Assembly: GCA_035540915.1 (NCBI GenBank)
Contig: DATLFQ010000119.1
Span: 1 to 20,658 of the forward strand
DNA from: DATLFQ01 sp035540915
GTDB taxonomy: Bacteria > Actinomycetota > Acidimicrobiia > Acidimicrobiales > GCA-2861595
DNA length: 20,658 nt
Direction of reading: 5' to 3'
Made by a program: the position numbers and the translations under genes. Under the pieces are notes generated by a model. It saw only the letters and a list, made by a program, of their open reading frames with translations, made no database searches and was not told where the DNA came from. This document shows positions 1 through 6,519 of the stretch, in pieces; within the stretch, counting starts at the first letter, position 1, and every line of letters starts with the position of its first letter.

Positions 1-437
1 AGGCGAAGGGGACCGTTGTCAGCGTGGGGCGGGCCCAGCGGGCCGTGCCGGCCCGGACCCGCATCGCCGTGGAGGAGCGCGACCGGGGCTGCGTGGTGCC
101 CGGCTGTGACCGCACCCGGTGGCTGCAGGTGCACCACATCGTGCACTGGGAGGACGGCGGGCCCACCGACACCGCCAATCTGGCCCTGCTGTGCGCCGCC
201 CACCACCGGGCCCACCACCGGGGCGTGCTGGGCATCGAGGGCGACGCCGACCAGCCCGACAAACTGGTGTTCACCGACCACCGGGGCCGGCCCCTGCCCG
301 AGTGCGGGCGGCCGGTGCCGCCGGGCGGCCCGCCGGTGGAGGCGGCCGCCGGCCTGGACATCGCCGCCGACGGCTGGGCCCATCCCTCCGGTGAGCGCCT
401 GGACCAGCGCTGGCTCCACTTCAACGAGGCCTCGTAG
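1..437 (+). CDS. HNH endonuclease-domain protein, C-terminal part (DUF222/HNH type)
   Basis: This is the 3' end of a gene cut by the window start; the first whole codon is at base 3 and the stop is TAG at 435-437, leaving about 144 residues. The visible part begins with a basic stretch ending in VPARTR, followed by RDRGCVVPGCDR and the HNH core (HHIVHW, DGGPTDTANL, LLCAAHHRAHH). The core supplies the His-Asn-His residues, and the paired cysteines and histidines suggest structural zinc. Proteins with an N-terminal DUF222 region and this C-terminal HNH nuclease are abundant, often multicopy, in Actinomycetota, and their cellular role is mostly unknown. The DUF222 part is expected upstream but is not visible. 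No transposase or phage gene adjoins it, so I do not call it mobile. An ATG-less internal start near base 24 is not needed, because the frame is open to the window edge. Confidence 0.85.
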   Translation, partial: AKGTVVSVGRAQRAVPARTRIAVEERDRGCVVPGCDRTRWLQVHHIVHWEDGGPTDTANLALLCAAHHRAHHRGVLGIEGDADQPDKLVFTDHRGRPLPECGRPVPPGGPPVEAAAGLDIAADGWAHPSGERLDQRWLHFNEAS

Positions 438-451
438 GGCGGGCAGCCCCG

Positions 452-472
452 ATGGGGAAGGACCCTCCCCAT
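452..472 (+). promoter_or_regulatory. Hairpin spanning the ribosome-binding site and start of the rhodanese gene
   Basis: A 7-bp inverted repeat (ATGGGGA at 452-458, TCCCCAT at 466-472) encloses a 7-base loop. The purine-rich AAGGA that would act as Shine-Dalgarno (458-462) lies at the stem-loop junction, and the first two bases of the ATG at 471 are in the 3' arm. In RNA this fold could limit initiation. It could also be a chance hairpin in GC-rich DNA. There is no T-run, so it is not a clear terminator for the HNH gene. Confidence 0.3.
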
Positions 473-1160
473 GCCCACTGAGATCGACCGCCACGAAGTC
501 CAGCGGCTCGCCGCCGCCGGCGCCCAGCTCGTCGACGTCATGCCGAAGGCCGAATGGGAAGAGAGCCACCTGGCCGGCGCGATCCATGTGCCGCTGGCGA
601 AGCTGGCCGAGCTGGCGCCCGAGCGGCTCGACACCGGCCGGGCGGTGGTCACCTACTGCTACGACTCGCTCTGAGACATGAGCCCCCGGGCCGCGTGGCG
701 GCTCGAGCAGCTGGGGTTCGGCGAGACCTACGACTACGTCGGCTCGAAGATGGACTGGATCGGCGAGTGCCTCCCCTTCGAGGGCACCCTGGCGGACCGG
801 CCACGGCTGTCCACACTGGCCGAGACCGACGTCCCGACCTGCGAGCTGCACGAGACGGTGGCCCAGGTGCGTGGTCGGCTGGGTGGGTGGGAGCTGGCCC
901 TTGTCGTCACCGGCCCGGCGCGAGTGGTGGTGGGCCTGGTGCGGGCCGAAGCGCTCGGCCTGGAGGACGCCCGGCAGATCGCCACCGTGATGCAGGAGGG
1001 ACCCAGCACCTACCGGCCCCACGTGACGGCCGCGGAGCTGTCACCGAAGCTGGAGAAGCGGCCCGTACCCTGGGTCGTGGTGACGACCCTCTCCGGCCGC
1101 CTGCTCGGCGTGGCCCGGCCCGAGGCCGTCCACGCTGCGGCGAAGGCCGACCGTGGCTGA
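471..1160 (+). CDS. Rhodanese-CBS protein with in-frame TGA (candidate selenoprotein)
   Basis: I read this as one 229-residue gene: a rhodanese-like domain (about 1-105) followed by a region resembling a pair of CBS domains (about 115-225). The ATG at 471 has AAGGA upstream. The rhodanese active-site loop is C63-Y-D-S-L-x68-D-M-S-P-R, and C63 aligns with the catalytic persulfide cysteine of the family. Codon 68 is TGA (672-674). From memory, related actinobacterial proteins have a second Cys here (C-x4-C-D-x-S-x-R-A-A). The frame after the TGA stays open for 161 codons and supplies the rest of the rhodanese fold, so the TGA splits a domain rather than separating two genes. The ATG at 678 has no ribosome-binding site. 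A SECIS-like hairpin follows at 687-705. Selenocysteine at 68 is my preferred reading; a nonsense mutation or read error is the alternative. Without recoding the products would be a 67-aa fragment and an untranslated or weakly translated 160-aa fragment. The stop overlaps the GTG start of the next gene by 8 bases. Confidence 0.7.
687..705 (+). promoter_or_regulatory. Candidate bacterial SECIS hairpin just downstream of the in-frame TGA
   Basis: Bases 687-694 pair with 698-705 (eight pairs, including one G-U) around the apical loop GUG at 695-697. The loop starts with G and lies 20 bases after the TGA (672-674). Bacterial SECIS elements sit inside the coding sequence immediately 3' of the UGA, with a short stem, a G in the first two loop positions and roughly 16-37 bases between UGA and loop; this hairpin meets those criteria. 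Hairpins of this strength are common in such GC-rich DNA, so it supports the selenocysteine reading but does not prove it. Confidence 0.4.
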
Positions 1161-2139
1161 GAACGCCGAGCGCCCGCTGCTGGAGCTCGGCTACTGGCTG
1201 TCGTGCGAGGAGCACGACCCGAGGGCGCTGGTGCGCAACGCCGCCCGGGCCGAGGCCGCCGGCTTCGGCCTCGCCGGCATCTCCGACCACTTCCACCCCT
1301 GGGTGCCCGAGCAGGGCCAGAGCCCCTTCGTGTGGTCGGTCCTCGGAGGCATCGCCGGGGCCACCGAGCGGCTCCGCGTCGGCACCGGCGTCACCGCTCC
1401 CCTGATCCGGGTCCACCCGGCCATCGTCGCCCAGGCCGCCGCCACCGCGGCCGTGATGCTCGACGGCCGGTTCTTCCTCGGCGTCGGCACCGGCGAGCGC
1501 CTCAACGAACAGGTCACCGGCGCCCACTGGCCGCGCCCCGACGTGCGCCGGGAGATGCTGGAGGAAGCCGTCGGCGTCATACGCCGGCTCTGGGACGGCG
1601 GACCGGTGGACCACCGGGGCGCCCACTACACGGTGGAGCACGCGCAGCTGTTCACCCGCCCGCCCCAGCCTCCGCCCATCGTGGTGGCCGGCTCGTCGAA
1701 GAAGAGCGCCGCCATGGCCGGCCGCATCGGCGACGGGTTCTTCGCTGTCGCCCCGTCCGCCCGGCACGTGGAGGTTTTCGAGGGCGCCGGCGGGCGCGGC
1801 AAGCCGCGGCTGGCCCAGGTCCACGTGTGCTGGGCGCCGACCGAGGACGAGGCTCGGCGGACGGCATCGCGTTGGTGGCCCAACGCCGCCCTGCGGGGAG
1901 CCGCGCTCACCGAGCTGGCCCACCCGAAGGACATGGCCCAGGTGCTGGAGCTGGCCCGGCCGGAGGACATCGTGCGGAAGATCGCGCTCGGGCCGGATCC
2001 CCAGCGCCACCTCGACCTGGTCGCCTCGTTCGCGACGGCGGGGTTCGACCAGGTCCTGGTCCACCAGATCGGCCCCGACCAGGAAGGCTTCCTGCGGTTC
2101 GCCGAGCAGGAGCTGCTGCCGGCGCTGGGAGGGCGCTAG
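1153..2139 (+). CDS. F420-dependent LLM-class oxidoreductase, G6PDH family
   Basis: This 328-residue protein is a TIM-barrel luciferase-like oxidoreductase expected to use the deazaflavin cofactor F420. The N-terminus (LELGYWLSCEE), SDHFHPW near residue 38-44, the LRVGTGV strand, HPAIVAQAAATAA, and GVGTGERLNE near 113-122 match the group around F420-dependent glucose-6-phosphate dehydrogenase. In that enzyme the His and Trp of the DHFHPW region and the Glu of the TGE..NE loop act in catalysis. A G/Q-rich distal segment (VLVHQIGPDQEGFLRF) is typical of the family C-terminus. The substrate cannot be read from sequence, so it may not be glucose-6-phosphate. The start is GTG at 1153, inside the end of the rhodanese-CBS frame, which implies translational coupling. 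Its TAG stop overlaps the stop of the convergent methyltransferase by three bases, leaving no room for a conventional terminator. Confidence 0.85.
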   Translation: MAENAERPLLELGYWLSCEEHDPRALVRNAARAEAAGFGLAGISDHFHPWVPEQGQSPFVWSVLGGIAGATERLRVGTGVTAPLIRVHPAIVAQAAATAAVMLDGRFFLGVGTGERLNEQVTGAHWPRPDVRREMLEEAVGVIRRLWDGGPVDHRGAHYTVEHAQLFTRPPQPPPIVVAGSSKKSAAMAGRIGDGFFAVAPSARHVEVFEGAGGRGKPRLAQVHVCWAPTEDEARRTASRWWPNAALRGAALTELAHPKDMAQVLELARPEDIVRKIALGPDPQRHLDLVASFATAGFDQVLVHQIGPDQEGFLRFAEQELLPALGGR

Positions 2140-2933
2140 CCGTGGACGGCGAGGATCTTGACGCCCGAGATGCCGAGTTGGGACAGCGAGCGGCGGGCCA
2201 GCTGGGGCGGGATGTGAACCGTCTCGGTGAGGATCTGGATCTTCGACGGGCGCAGCCCGGCCGCCACCATCGCCCGCTGCAGGTCGTCGAGGGTGATCTT
2301 GTTGAGGGTGTGGAACACCTCCAGCAGCTCGTCGAGCACCTCGGGCGGATGGTCGCCCCGCGCCCGGACCTCGCGCTCCAGGTCGGCCGGGCTGCGGTAC
2401 AGGTGGGCGAAGGCGTCGTCGGCCAGGCAGCCCCACAGGTGGGCGCCGTGCTCGGAGTGGTAGAAGGGCCACAGCTGGAGGAAGAAGATGCCGGGCGGGC
2501 GCAGGATGCGCTTGATCTCCCGCAGGACCGCCACCGGGTCCTCCACGTGCTCGAAGGCCGACCATGTGACGACGAAGTCGAACGAGTCGTCGTCGGCCGG
2601 CAGGTGGCGGGGCTCGCACGTCCGGAACGAGAGGCAGTCGGGCAGCTCGTCGCCGACGCCCTCGGCCCGCGACCGCTCGGCCAGCGCGGCGACGTCGGTC
2701 GGCACCACGTCGAAGCCGACCAGCGAACGGGGCCCCGCCTTGTGGGCCACGCCGAGGTCGATGATGCCGTCGCCGCAGCCCACGTCGGCCACGTCGGCGC
2801 CGGCCATCGACACGTTGTCGCCGCCCAGGTAGTCCACGATCTGGCCGGCCGCGTCCTCGTAGTGCTCCTTGAACCACGCCGAGGTGTGCCGGTCGGCCGT
2901 CGACAGCCCGGGCGCAGCCGAAGAGCCGGTCAT
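2136..2933 (-). CDS. Class I SAM-dependent methyltransferase (copy A)
   Basis: This 265-residue protein has a Rossmann-fold methyltransferase domain: motif I VADVGCGDG (48-56), the acidic end of strand 2 at LVGFDV (71-76), and FDFVVTWSAFEHV (118-130), a usual motif IV/post-IV stretch, followed by AVLREIKRILRP. The C-terminal half carries LQLWPFYHSEHGAHLWG and a terminal ETVHIPP...SGVKILA block. Both are shared almost block for block with the methyltransferase at 5186-6466, so the two are paralogues. The ATG at 2933 lies 16 bases after the coiled-coil gene, with no strong ribosome-binding site, as the last gene of the glycosyltransferase unit. The context suggests methylation of a sugar or lipid-linked glycan; the acceptor is unknown. 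Confidence 0.8.
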   Translation of the reverse strand: MTGSSAAPGLSTADRHTSAWFKEHYEDAAGQIVDYLGGDNVSMAGADVADVGCGDGIIDLGVAHKAGPRSLVGFDVVPTDVAALAERSRAEGVGDELPDCLSFRTCEPRHLPADDDSFDFVVTWSAFEHVEDPVAVLREIKRILRPPGIFFLQLWPFYHSEHGAHLWGCLADDAFAHLYRSPADLEREVRARGDHPPEVLDELLEVFHTLNKITLDDLQRAMVAAGLRPSKIQILTETVHIPPQLARRSLSQLGISGVKILAVHG

Positions 2934-2949
2934 CGGCCGGCGAGCGTAC

Positions 2950-3234
2950 TCACGAGGTCAGCGCGTTGCGCACGGCCCAGATGCGGCTGGCCAGCCGGAA
3001 GGCCTTCGAGCTGCGCATCTGGTCGACGGTCGCCCGGAACTCGTCGTGCTCCCGGCGCAGCGCATCCAGCTCCCGGCGGGTGGCCAGCAGCTCGTCGCCG
3101 GCACCGATCAGCCGCTGGGTGAGGTCGACGACGCGGGCGTTGGCCACCTCCGCGTCGCGCAGCGCCTGCGCCAGCGACAGGCGGTCCAGCTCGGCGGCCA
3201 GCGCCCGTTCGGCCTCGCTCTCGATCAGTGCCAC
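2950..3234 (-). CDS. Small coiled-coil protein
   Basis: This 94-residue protein starts at GTG 3234, overlapping the end of the glycosyltransferase by 10 bases. It is almost entirely charged, heptad-like helix (ALIESEAERALAAEL, then ELLATRRELDALRREHDEF) and ends in the basic-aromatic tail SSKAFRLASRIWAVRNAL. No signal peptide or clear membrane segment is visible, although the tail could be an amphipathic membrane-associating helix. Similar SxxxRL...W...R tails end many glycosyltransferases and coiled-coil proteins of surface-polysaccharide clusters. I infer a scaffold or partner for the adjacent glycosyltransferase or methyltransferases. I recognise no named family. The start could only be GTG 3234 or an unlikely internal codon. 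Confidence 0.65.
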   Translation of the reverse strand: MALIESEAERALAAELDRLSLAQALRDAEVANARVVDLTQRLIGAGDELLATRRELDALRREHDEFRATVDQMRSSKAFRLASRIWAVRNALTS

Positions 3235-5189
3235 GGCACCTCCCGTCCTCCTCGCGCCGGCTGGGCCAGCAGCGACCGGTACACCGCCACCAGCTTGGCC
3301 GCGGTGGCGTCCCAGGTGAAATCCGTCCCGGCGGACAGGGCGGCCGCTACCTGCGCGTCGGCGAGCGCCGGGTCGGCCACCAGCGCCTCGGCGGCGTCGG
3401 CCAGCGCTCCCGGACTCCAGTCGGCCGCCGCCACCGGCAGGGCGCCGACCACCTCGGCCAGGGGGCCGAAGGGCACCAGCACGGTCGGCGTGCCGAACCG
3501 GGCCGCCTCGTAGGGGATGAGCCCGAAGCCCTCGGCCGACGTCGGGTACAGCACCACCGACGCGTGGCGCAGCAGCCAGTTGCGCTCCTCGGACGTGACG
3601 TCGGGAATGGACCACACGCCGTCGCCGTCGCGGTCGGCGGCGGCTGCCACCGACTCCGCCGCCCGCGACGAGCCGAACGGCACGGCCGCCCCGGCCATCA
3701 CCAGCCCCAGGGCGAGGCCCCGGCGCCGCAGCTCGGCCACGGCGGCCACGGCGAGGTCCCGGTTCTTGTGCGAGTAGTTGGTGCCGAGCACGAGGGCGAA
3801 GCGCCCGGCGGCCGAGCCCCGCGCCAGCAGCTCGACCGGCACCGCGGCGGCCTCGGCGCCGTGCAGGTGGTCGGTGCCGTTCTGCACCACGAAGGTCCGC
3901 TCCGCCTCCACCGGCAGGCGCTCCTGGGCCACGCGTGCCGCCACGTCGTGGGAGATGACCACCACCCCGTCCGCCTCGGCGACGGCGCGGCGCAGGCCGT
4001 CCCGCGAGGCGGACCACGCCGCCGGGCTGGGGTGGTAGGCGGCGCCGTGATAGGCGATCAGGTCCTGCAGGGTCACCACCGTGCGGGCGGCGGCAGCGGA
4101 CCAGCTGGCGTGCAGCGGCCGCTCGGGCTGGAACGGGCGGTGGCCCACGTCGGCCGGGCCGAGCGCCGACACGTCGTCCCCGGTCACCGGGCGGGCGCGC
4201 ACCTTGGGGTCGGCCAGCACCGCCTCGGCGTAGCGGGGCACCTCGGTGGCGAGCGCGACCGCCACGGAGGCCACGTCGGGCCGGCGGGCCAGCGCCCCGA
4301 TCAGCGAGATGGTCTGGACCTGGGTCCCCATCTCCTTGGGGCCGAGGCACGTGCCGTCCACCAGCACCCGCAGGCCGAGGACCTTGGCCCGGGCCGCCCG
4401 GTGGACGGTGGCCAGCGCCGAGGTGGTCGAGCGGCTCTCCTCGTCCACCAGAGTCGCGAACGCCGGGTGGCGGGCGGCCAGCCAGCCCCGCTCGGGCGGC
4501 GACGGCCAGGGGTCCTCGACGGGGGCCAGGTCGAAGGGCCGGGCGCAGAAGGTGGACGGGTCGACGACGTCGACGAACCCCCTGGCCCGGGCTCGGAGGC
4601 TGAAGTCGACCAGCGAGGCCAGCGCCCGCGCGGGCCCGTCCTCGGCCAGCGGACCGACGGCCGACAGCGCGTAGCTCGAGAGGAGCACCGCCGAGCCGAT
4701 CGCGAAGGGCACCGGGGCAGGATCGAGGTCGGGGCCGGTCGAGCGCAGGAGGCGGGTGATCGACTCCTCGTCGAGGCTCTCGATCTGGTGCGAGACGCCC
4801 TGGTTGCGGTGCGGGAAGCTCAAGAAGGCGGCCATGTTTCCGAGGAACGACACCGTCGCCACGTGCATCCACCGCTCCAGCGTGGCCAGGGCCGGGCCCA
4901 ACGCGCCGGCCGGGAAGACGGCGGTGTCGCCCACGGCCAGCACGTGGCTGCGCGTCGCCGACCACGCCAGGTTGACCAGCGCCGGCAGCGAGCCGGCGGA
5001 CGCCGGGCGGGCGCCCATCGACGGCAGCGGCCCCAGGTTCCCGCTGGCCGACGCGGCGAGGATGGTGGCCTCCGGGCAGGCCCGCCGCAACGAGGCCACC
5101 GTCGGGGCGTACGACTCGGGCTGGTCCCCGGCATACAGGACCGCCACCACCGAGGCGGCCCCGGCGGCGGTGGCGGGCTGGCCGGTCAC
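3225..5189 (-). CDS. Two-domain glycosyltransferase (GT2-like plus GT4)
   Basis: The 654-residue product starts at GTG 5189, sharing GTGA with the stop of the upstream methyltransferase. The longer open frame upstream is out-of-frame noise. Residues about 10-250 resemble a GT2 (GT-A) fold: VVAVLYAG strand, LVNLAWSATRSHVLAVGD, PFAIGSAVLLSS, ALVDFSLRARARGF. The usual metal-binding DxD is replaced by VGDT, so this half may be inactive or act only in binding. Residues about 270-650 are a GT4 (GT-B) domain with VLVDGTCLGPKEMGTQVQ, ALVLGTNYSHKN (H474, K475) and the family E-x7-E at E553-E561 (EGFGLIPYE). GT4 enzymes are retaining glycosyltransferases using nucleotide-sugar donors. No signal or membrane helix is evident, so it acts in the cytoplasm or at the inner membrane face. 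The product is probably a surface glycan; the sugar specificity cannot be read. Confidence 0.8.
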   Translation of the reverse strand: MTGQPATAAGAASVVAVLYAGDQPESYAPTVASLRRACPEATILAASASGNLGPLPSMGARPASAGSLPALVNLAWSATRSHVLAVGDTAVFPAGALGPALATLERWMHVATVSFLGNMAAFLSFPHRNQGVSHQIESLDEESITRLLRSTGPDLDPAPVPFAIGSAVLLSSYALSAVGPLAEDGPARALASLVDFSLRARARGFVDVVDPSTFCARPFDLAPVEDPWPSPPERGWLAARHPAFATLVDEESRSTTSALATVHRAARAKVLGLRVLVDGTCLGPKEMGTQVQTISLIGALARRPDVASVAVALATEVPRYAEAVLADPKVRARPVTGDDVSALGPADVGHRPFQPERPLHASWSAAAARTVVTLQDLIAYHGAAYHPSPAAWSASRDGLRRAVAEADGVVVISHDVAARVAQERLPVEAERTFVVQNGTDHLHGAEAAAVPVELLARGSAAGRFALVLGTNYSHKNRDLAVAAVAELRRRGLALGLVMAGAAVPFGSSRAAESVAAAADRDGDGVWSIPDVTSEERNWLLRHASVVLYPTSAEGFGLIPYEAARFGTPTVLVPFGPLAEVVGALPVAAADWSPGALADAAEALVADPALADAQVAAALSAGTDFTWDATAAKLVAVYRSLLAQPARGGREVPWH

Positions 5190-6466
5190 CGTGGCAGGGC
5201 CAGCAGCTTCACGCCGGAGATGGCCAGGGTGGAGATCGGCAGGTGGGCCAGCTCGGGGGGGATGTGCACCGTCTCGGTCTCCAGCTCCAGCTTGGTCACC
5301 GAGAAACCTGCCAGCAGCAAGGCCCGCTGCAGGTCGTCCACGGTCACCCGGTTCAGCTCGTGGAAGGCCGACAGCAGGTTGTCGATCCACGCCGGCCCCT
5401 TGTCGGGGTGGGCCCGCACCTCGCGATCGACGGCGGCCGGATCGTGGAGCAGCTGGACGAAGCCTTCGGGGAACCAGTCCCACAGGTGGGAGCCGTGCTT
5501 GGAGTGGAAGAACGGCCACACCTGCAGGAACAGCACGCCGTCGGGCCGCAGGATGCGCCGCATCTCGCGCAGCACGGCGACCGGCCGCACCACGTGCTCG
5601 AAGGCCGACCACGACACCAGCCGGTCGAAGCTGCCGTCGCCGGCCGGCAGGCGGTCGGGGCCGCAGGTCTCGAAGCGGAGGTTGGCCGGCAGCTCGGTGG
5701 CCACGCCCCTGGCTCGGGCCCGGGCCAGCAGCCCGGCCTGGTCGACCGGGTCGATGTCGAACCCGACCAGCAGCTCGGGCGCCGCCTTGTGGGCCAGGCC
5801 CAGGTCCATCACGCCGTCGCCGCAGCCGACGTCGCCCACCACCGTGCCGGCCAGGCTGATCCCCTCGTCGCCCAGGAACGTCATCACGTGCTGGACGGCG
5901 GTGCCGTAGCTCTCCTCCGGCCAGGGAGCCGGCTCGGCGGCCCGTGGTGCCGGTGGTGCCGCGCCGGGCGACGCCGGGCCTCGCGCGCCGGGGCGCCACG
6001 GGCCGGGCCGGCTGCGCAGCCGGCCCAGGACCGACGGCCTCACCGAGGGCCGACCCGCCGGCCTTCGAGCAGCCGCCCGGCGGCGCGCACCGACGCCCGC
6101 AGCCCCTCCACAACTTCGCGCCGGGCCCGGGAACGGGGCGGGAGGGTCGGCTGCCGGCGGGGGGAAATCGCCCGGCCCGGCCAGCTCGTCGAGCCGGCCC
6201 CGCAACTCGCTCAGCTCCCGGCGAGCCGTCTGGGCGGCCGCCACCTCCCACACCAGGCAGTCCTCCAGGGCGGCGACCCGCTCGCTCAGGGCGGCCACGT
6301 CGGTCGCCAGCGTGGCCGGCGACGCCGCGGTGACGCCGCGCTCCCAGGGCTCGGGCTCCTCGTCCTCGGCCAGCGCCGCGAACCACTGCGTGTCGGCCTG
6401 GGGCTCCCCTTCGAACGGGTCGCCGCCGCCCGGGCGGCGGCGGCGTGGCGCTCGATGGGTGCTCAT
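5186..6466 (-). CDS. SAM-dependent methyltransferase with N-terminal coiled coil (copy B)
   Basis: The 426-residue product starts at ATG 6466. Residues 1-45 are acidic and disordered-looking. Residues about 55-96 form a coiled coil (VAALSERVAALED, RRELSELRGRLDEL), and 100-180 is a Pro/Ala/Arg-rich linker. Residues about 185-426 are a class I methyltransferase with motif I VVGDVGCGDG (209-218), LVGFDID, LVSWSAFEHV and LREMRRILRP. The domain parallels copy A at 2136-2933, including LQVWPFFHSKHGSHLWDW and the terminal ETVHIPP...SGVKLLA block. It heads the four-gene glycosyltransferase unit. Coiled-coil methyltransferases in O-antigen systems can terminate or measure glycan chains; a similar role here is only an analogy. 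Part of the linker reads more protein-like in another frame. Confidence 0.78.
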   Translation of the reverse strand: MSTHRAPRRRRPGGGDPFEGEPQADTQWFAALAEDEEPEPWERGVTAASPATLATDVAALSERVAALEDCLVWEVAAAQTARRELSELRGRLDELAGPGDFPPPAADPPAPFPGPARSCGGAAGVGARRRAAARRPAGRPSVRPSVLGRLRSRPGPWRPGARGPASPGAAPPAPRAAEPAPWPEESYGTAVQHVMTFLGDEGISLAGTVVGDVGCGDGVMDLGLAHKAAPELLVGFDIDPVDQAGLLARARARGVATELPANLRFETCGPDRLPAGDGSFDRLVSWSAFEHVVRPVAVLREMRRILRPDGVLFLQVWPFFHSKHGSHLWDWFPEGFVQLLHDPAAVDREVRAHPDKGPAWIDNLLSAFHELNRVTVDDLQRALLLAGFSVTKLELETETVHIPPELAHLPISTLAISGVKLLALPR

Positions 6467-6499
6467 GGGCGGAGCCGGCCAGCCACTCGCCGAAGGTTA

Positions 6500-6511
6500 G
6501 TGGTGCACCAC
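6500..6511. promoter_or_regulatory. 12-bp perfect palindrome upstream of the methyltransferase-glycosyltransferase unit
   Basis: GTGGTGCACCAC is a perfect palindrome 34 bases upstream of the ATG at 6466, in the 53-base gap after the phosphoesterase stop. This is a suitable place for a dimeric repressor or activator. A weak -10/-35-like pair (TAACCT with CTGACC 18 bases upstream) flanks it on the - strand. It could also be a short hairpin. No regulator gene is visible in the window. Confidence 0.3.
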
Positions 6512-6519
6512 CGGCACGG

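Noticed and set aside
1..437. HNH gene as part of a mobile element or phage
   Set aside because: DUF222-HNH genes are ordinary multicopy chromosomal genes in actinobacteria. No integrase, transposase, terminal repeat or phage gene is visible.
678..1160. Treating the region after the in-frame TGA as a separate gene starting at ATG 678
   Set aside because: The split falls in the middle of the rhodanese domain, no ribosome-binding site precedes 678, and the reading frame is the same on both sides.
471..1160. TGA read as Trp (altered genetic code)
   Set aside because: TGA ends many genes here (rpiB, glyA, tsaC, prfA, atpG, atpF, the glycosyltransferase), TGG encodes Trp throughout, and the other genes have no internal TGA.
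5190..6386. Extension of the glycosyltransferase frame upstream to 6386 (1053 aa)
   Set aside because: The upstream part is out-of-frame with the methyltransferase domain, which has clear motifs. GTG 5189 gives a natural GTGA junction.
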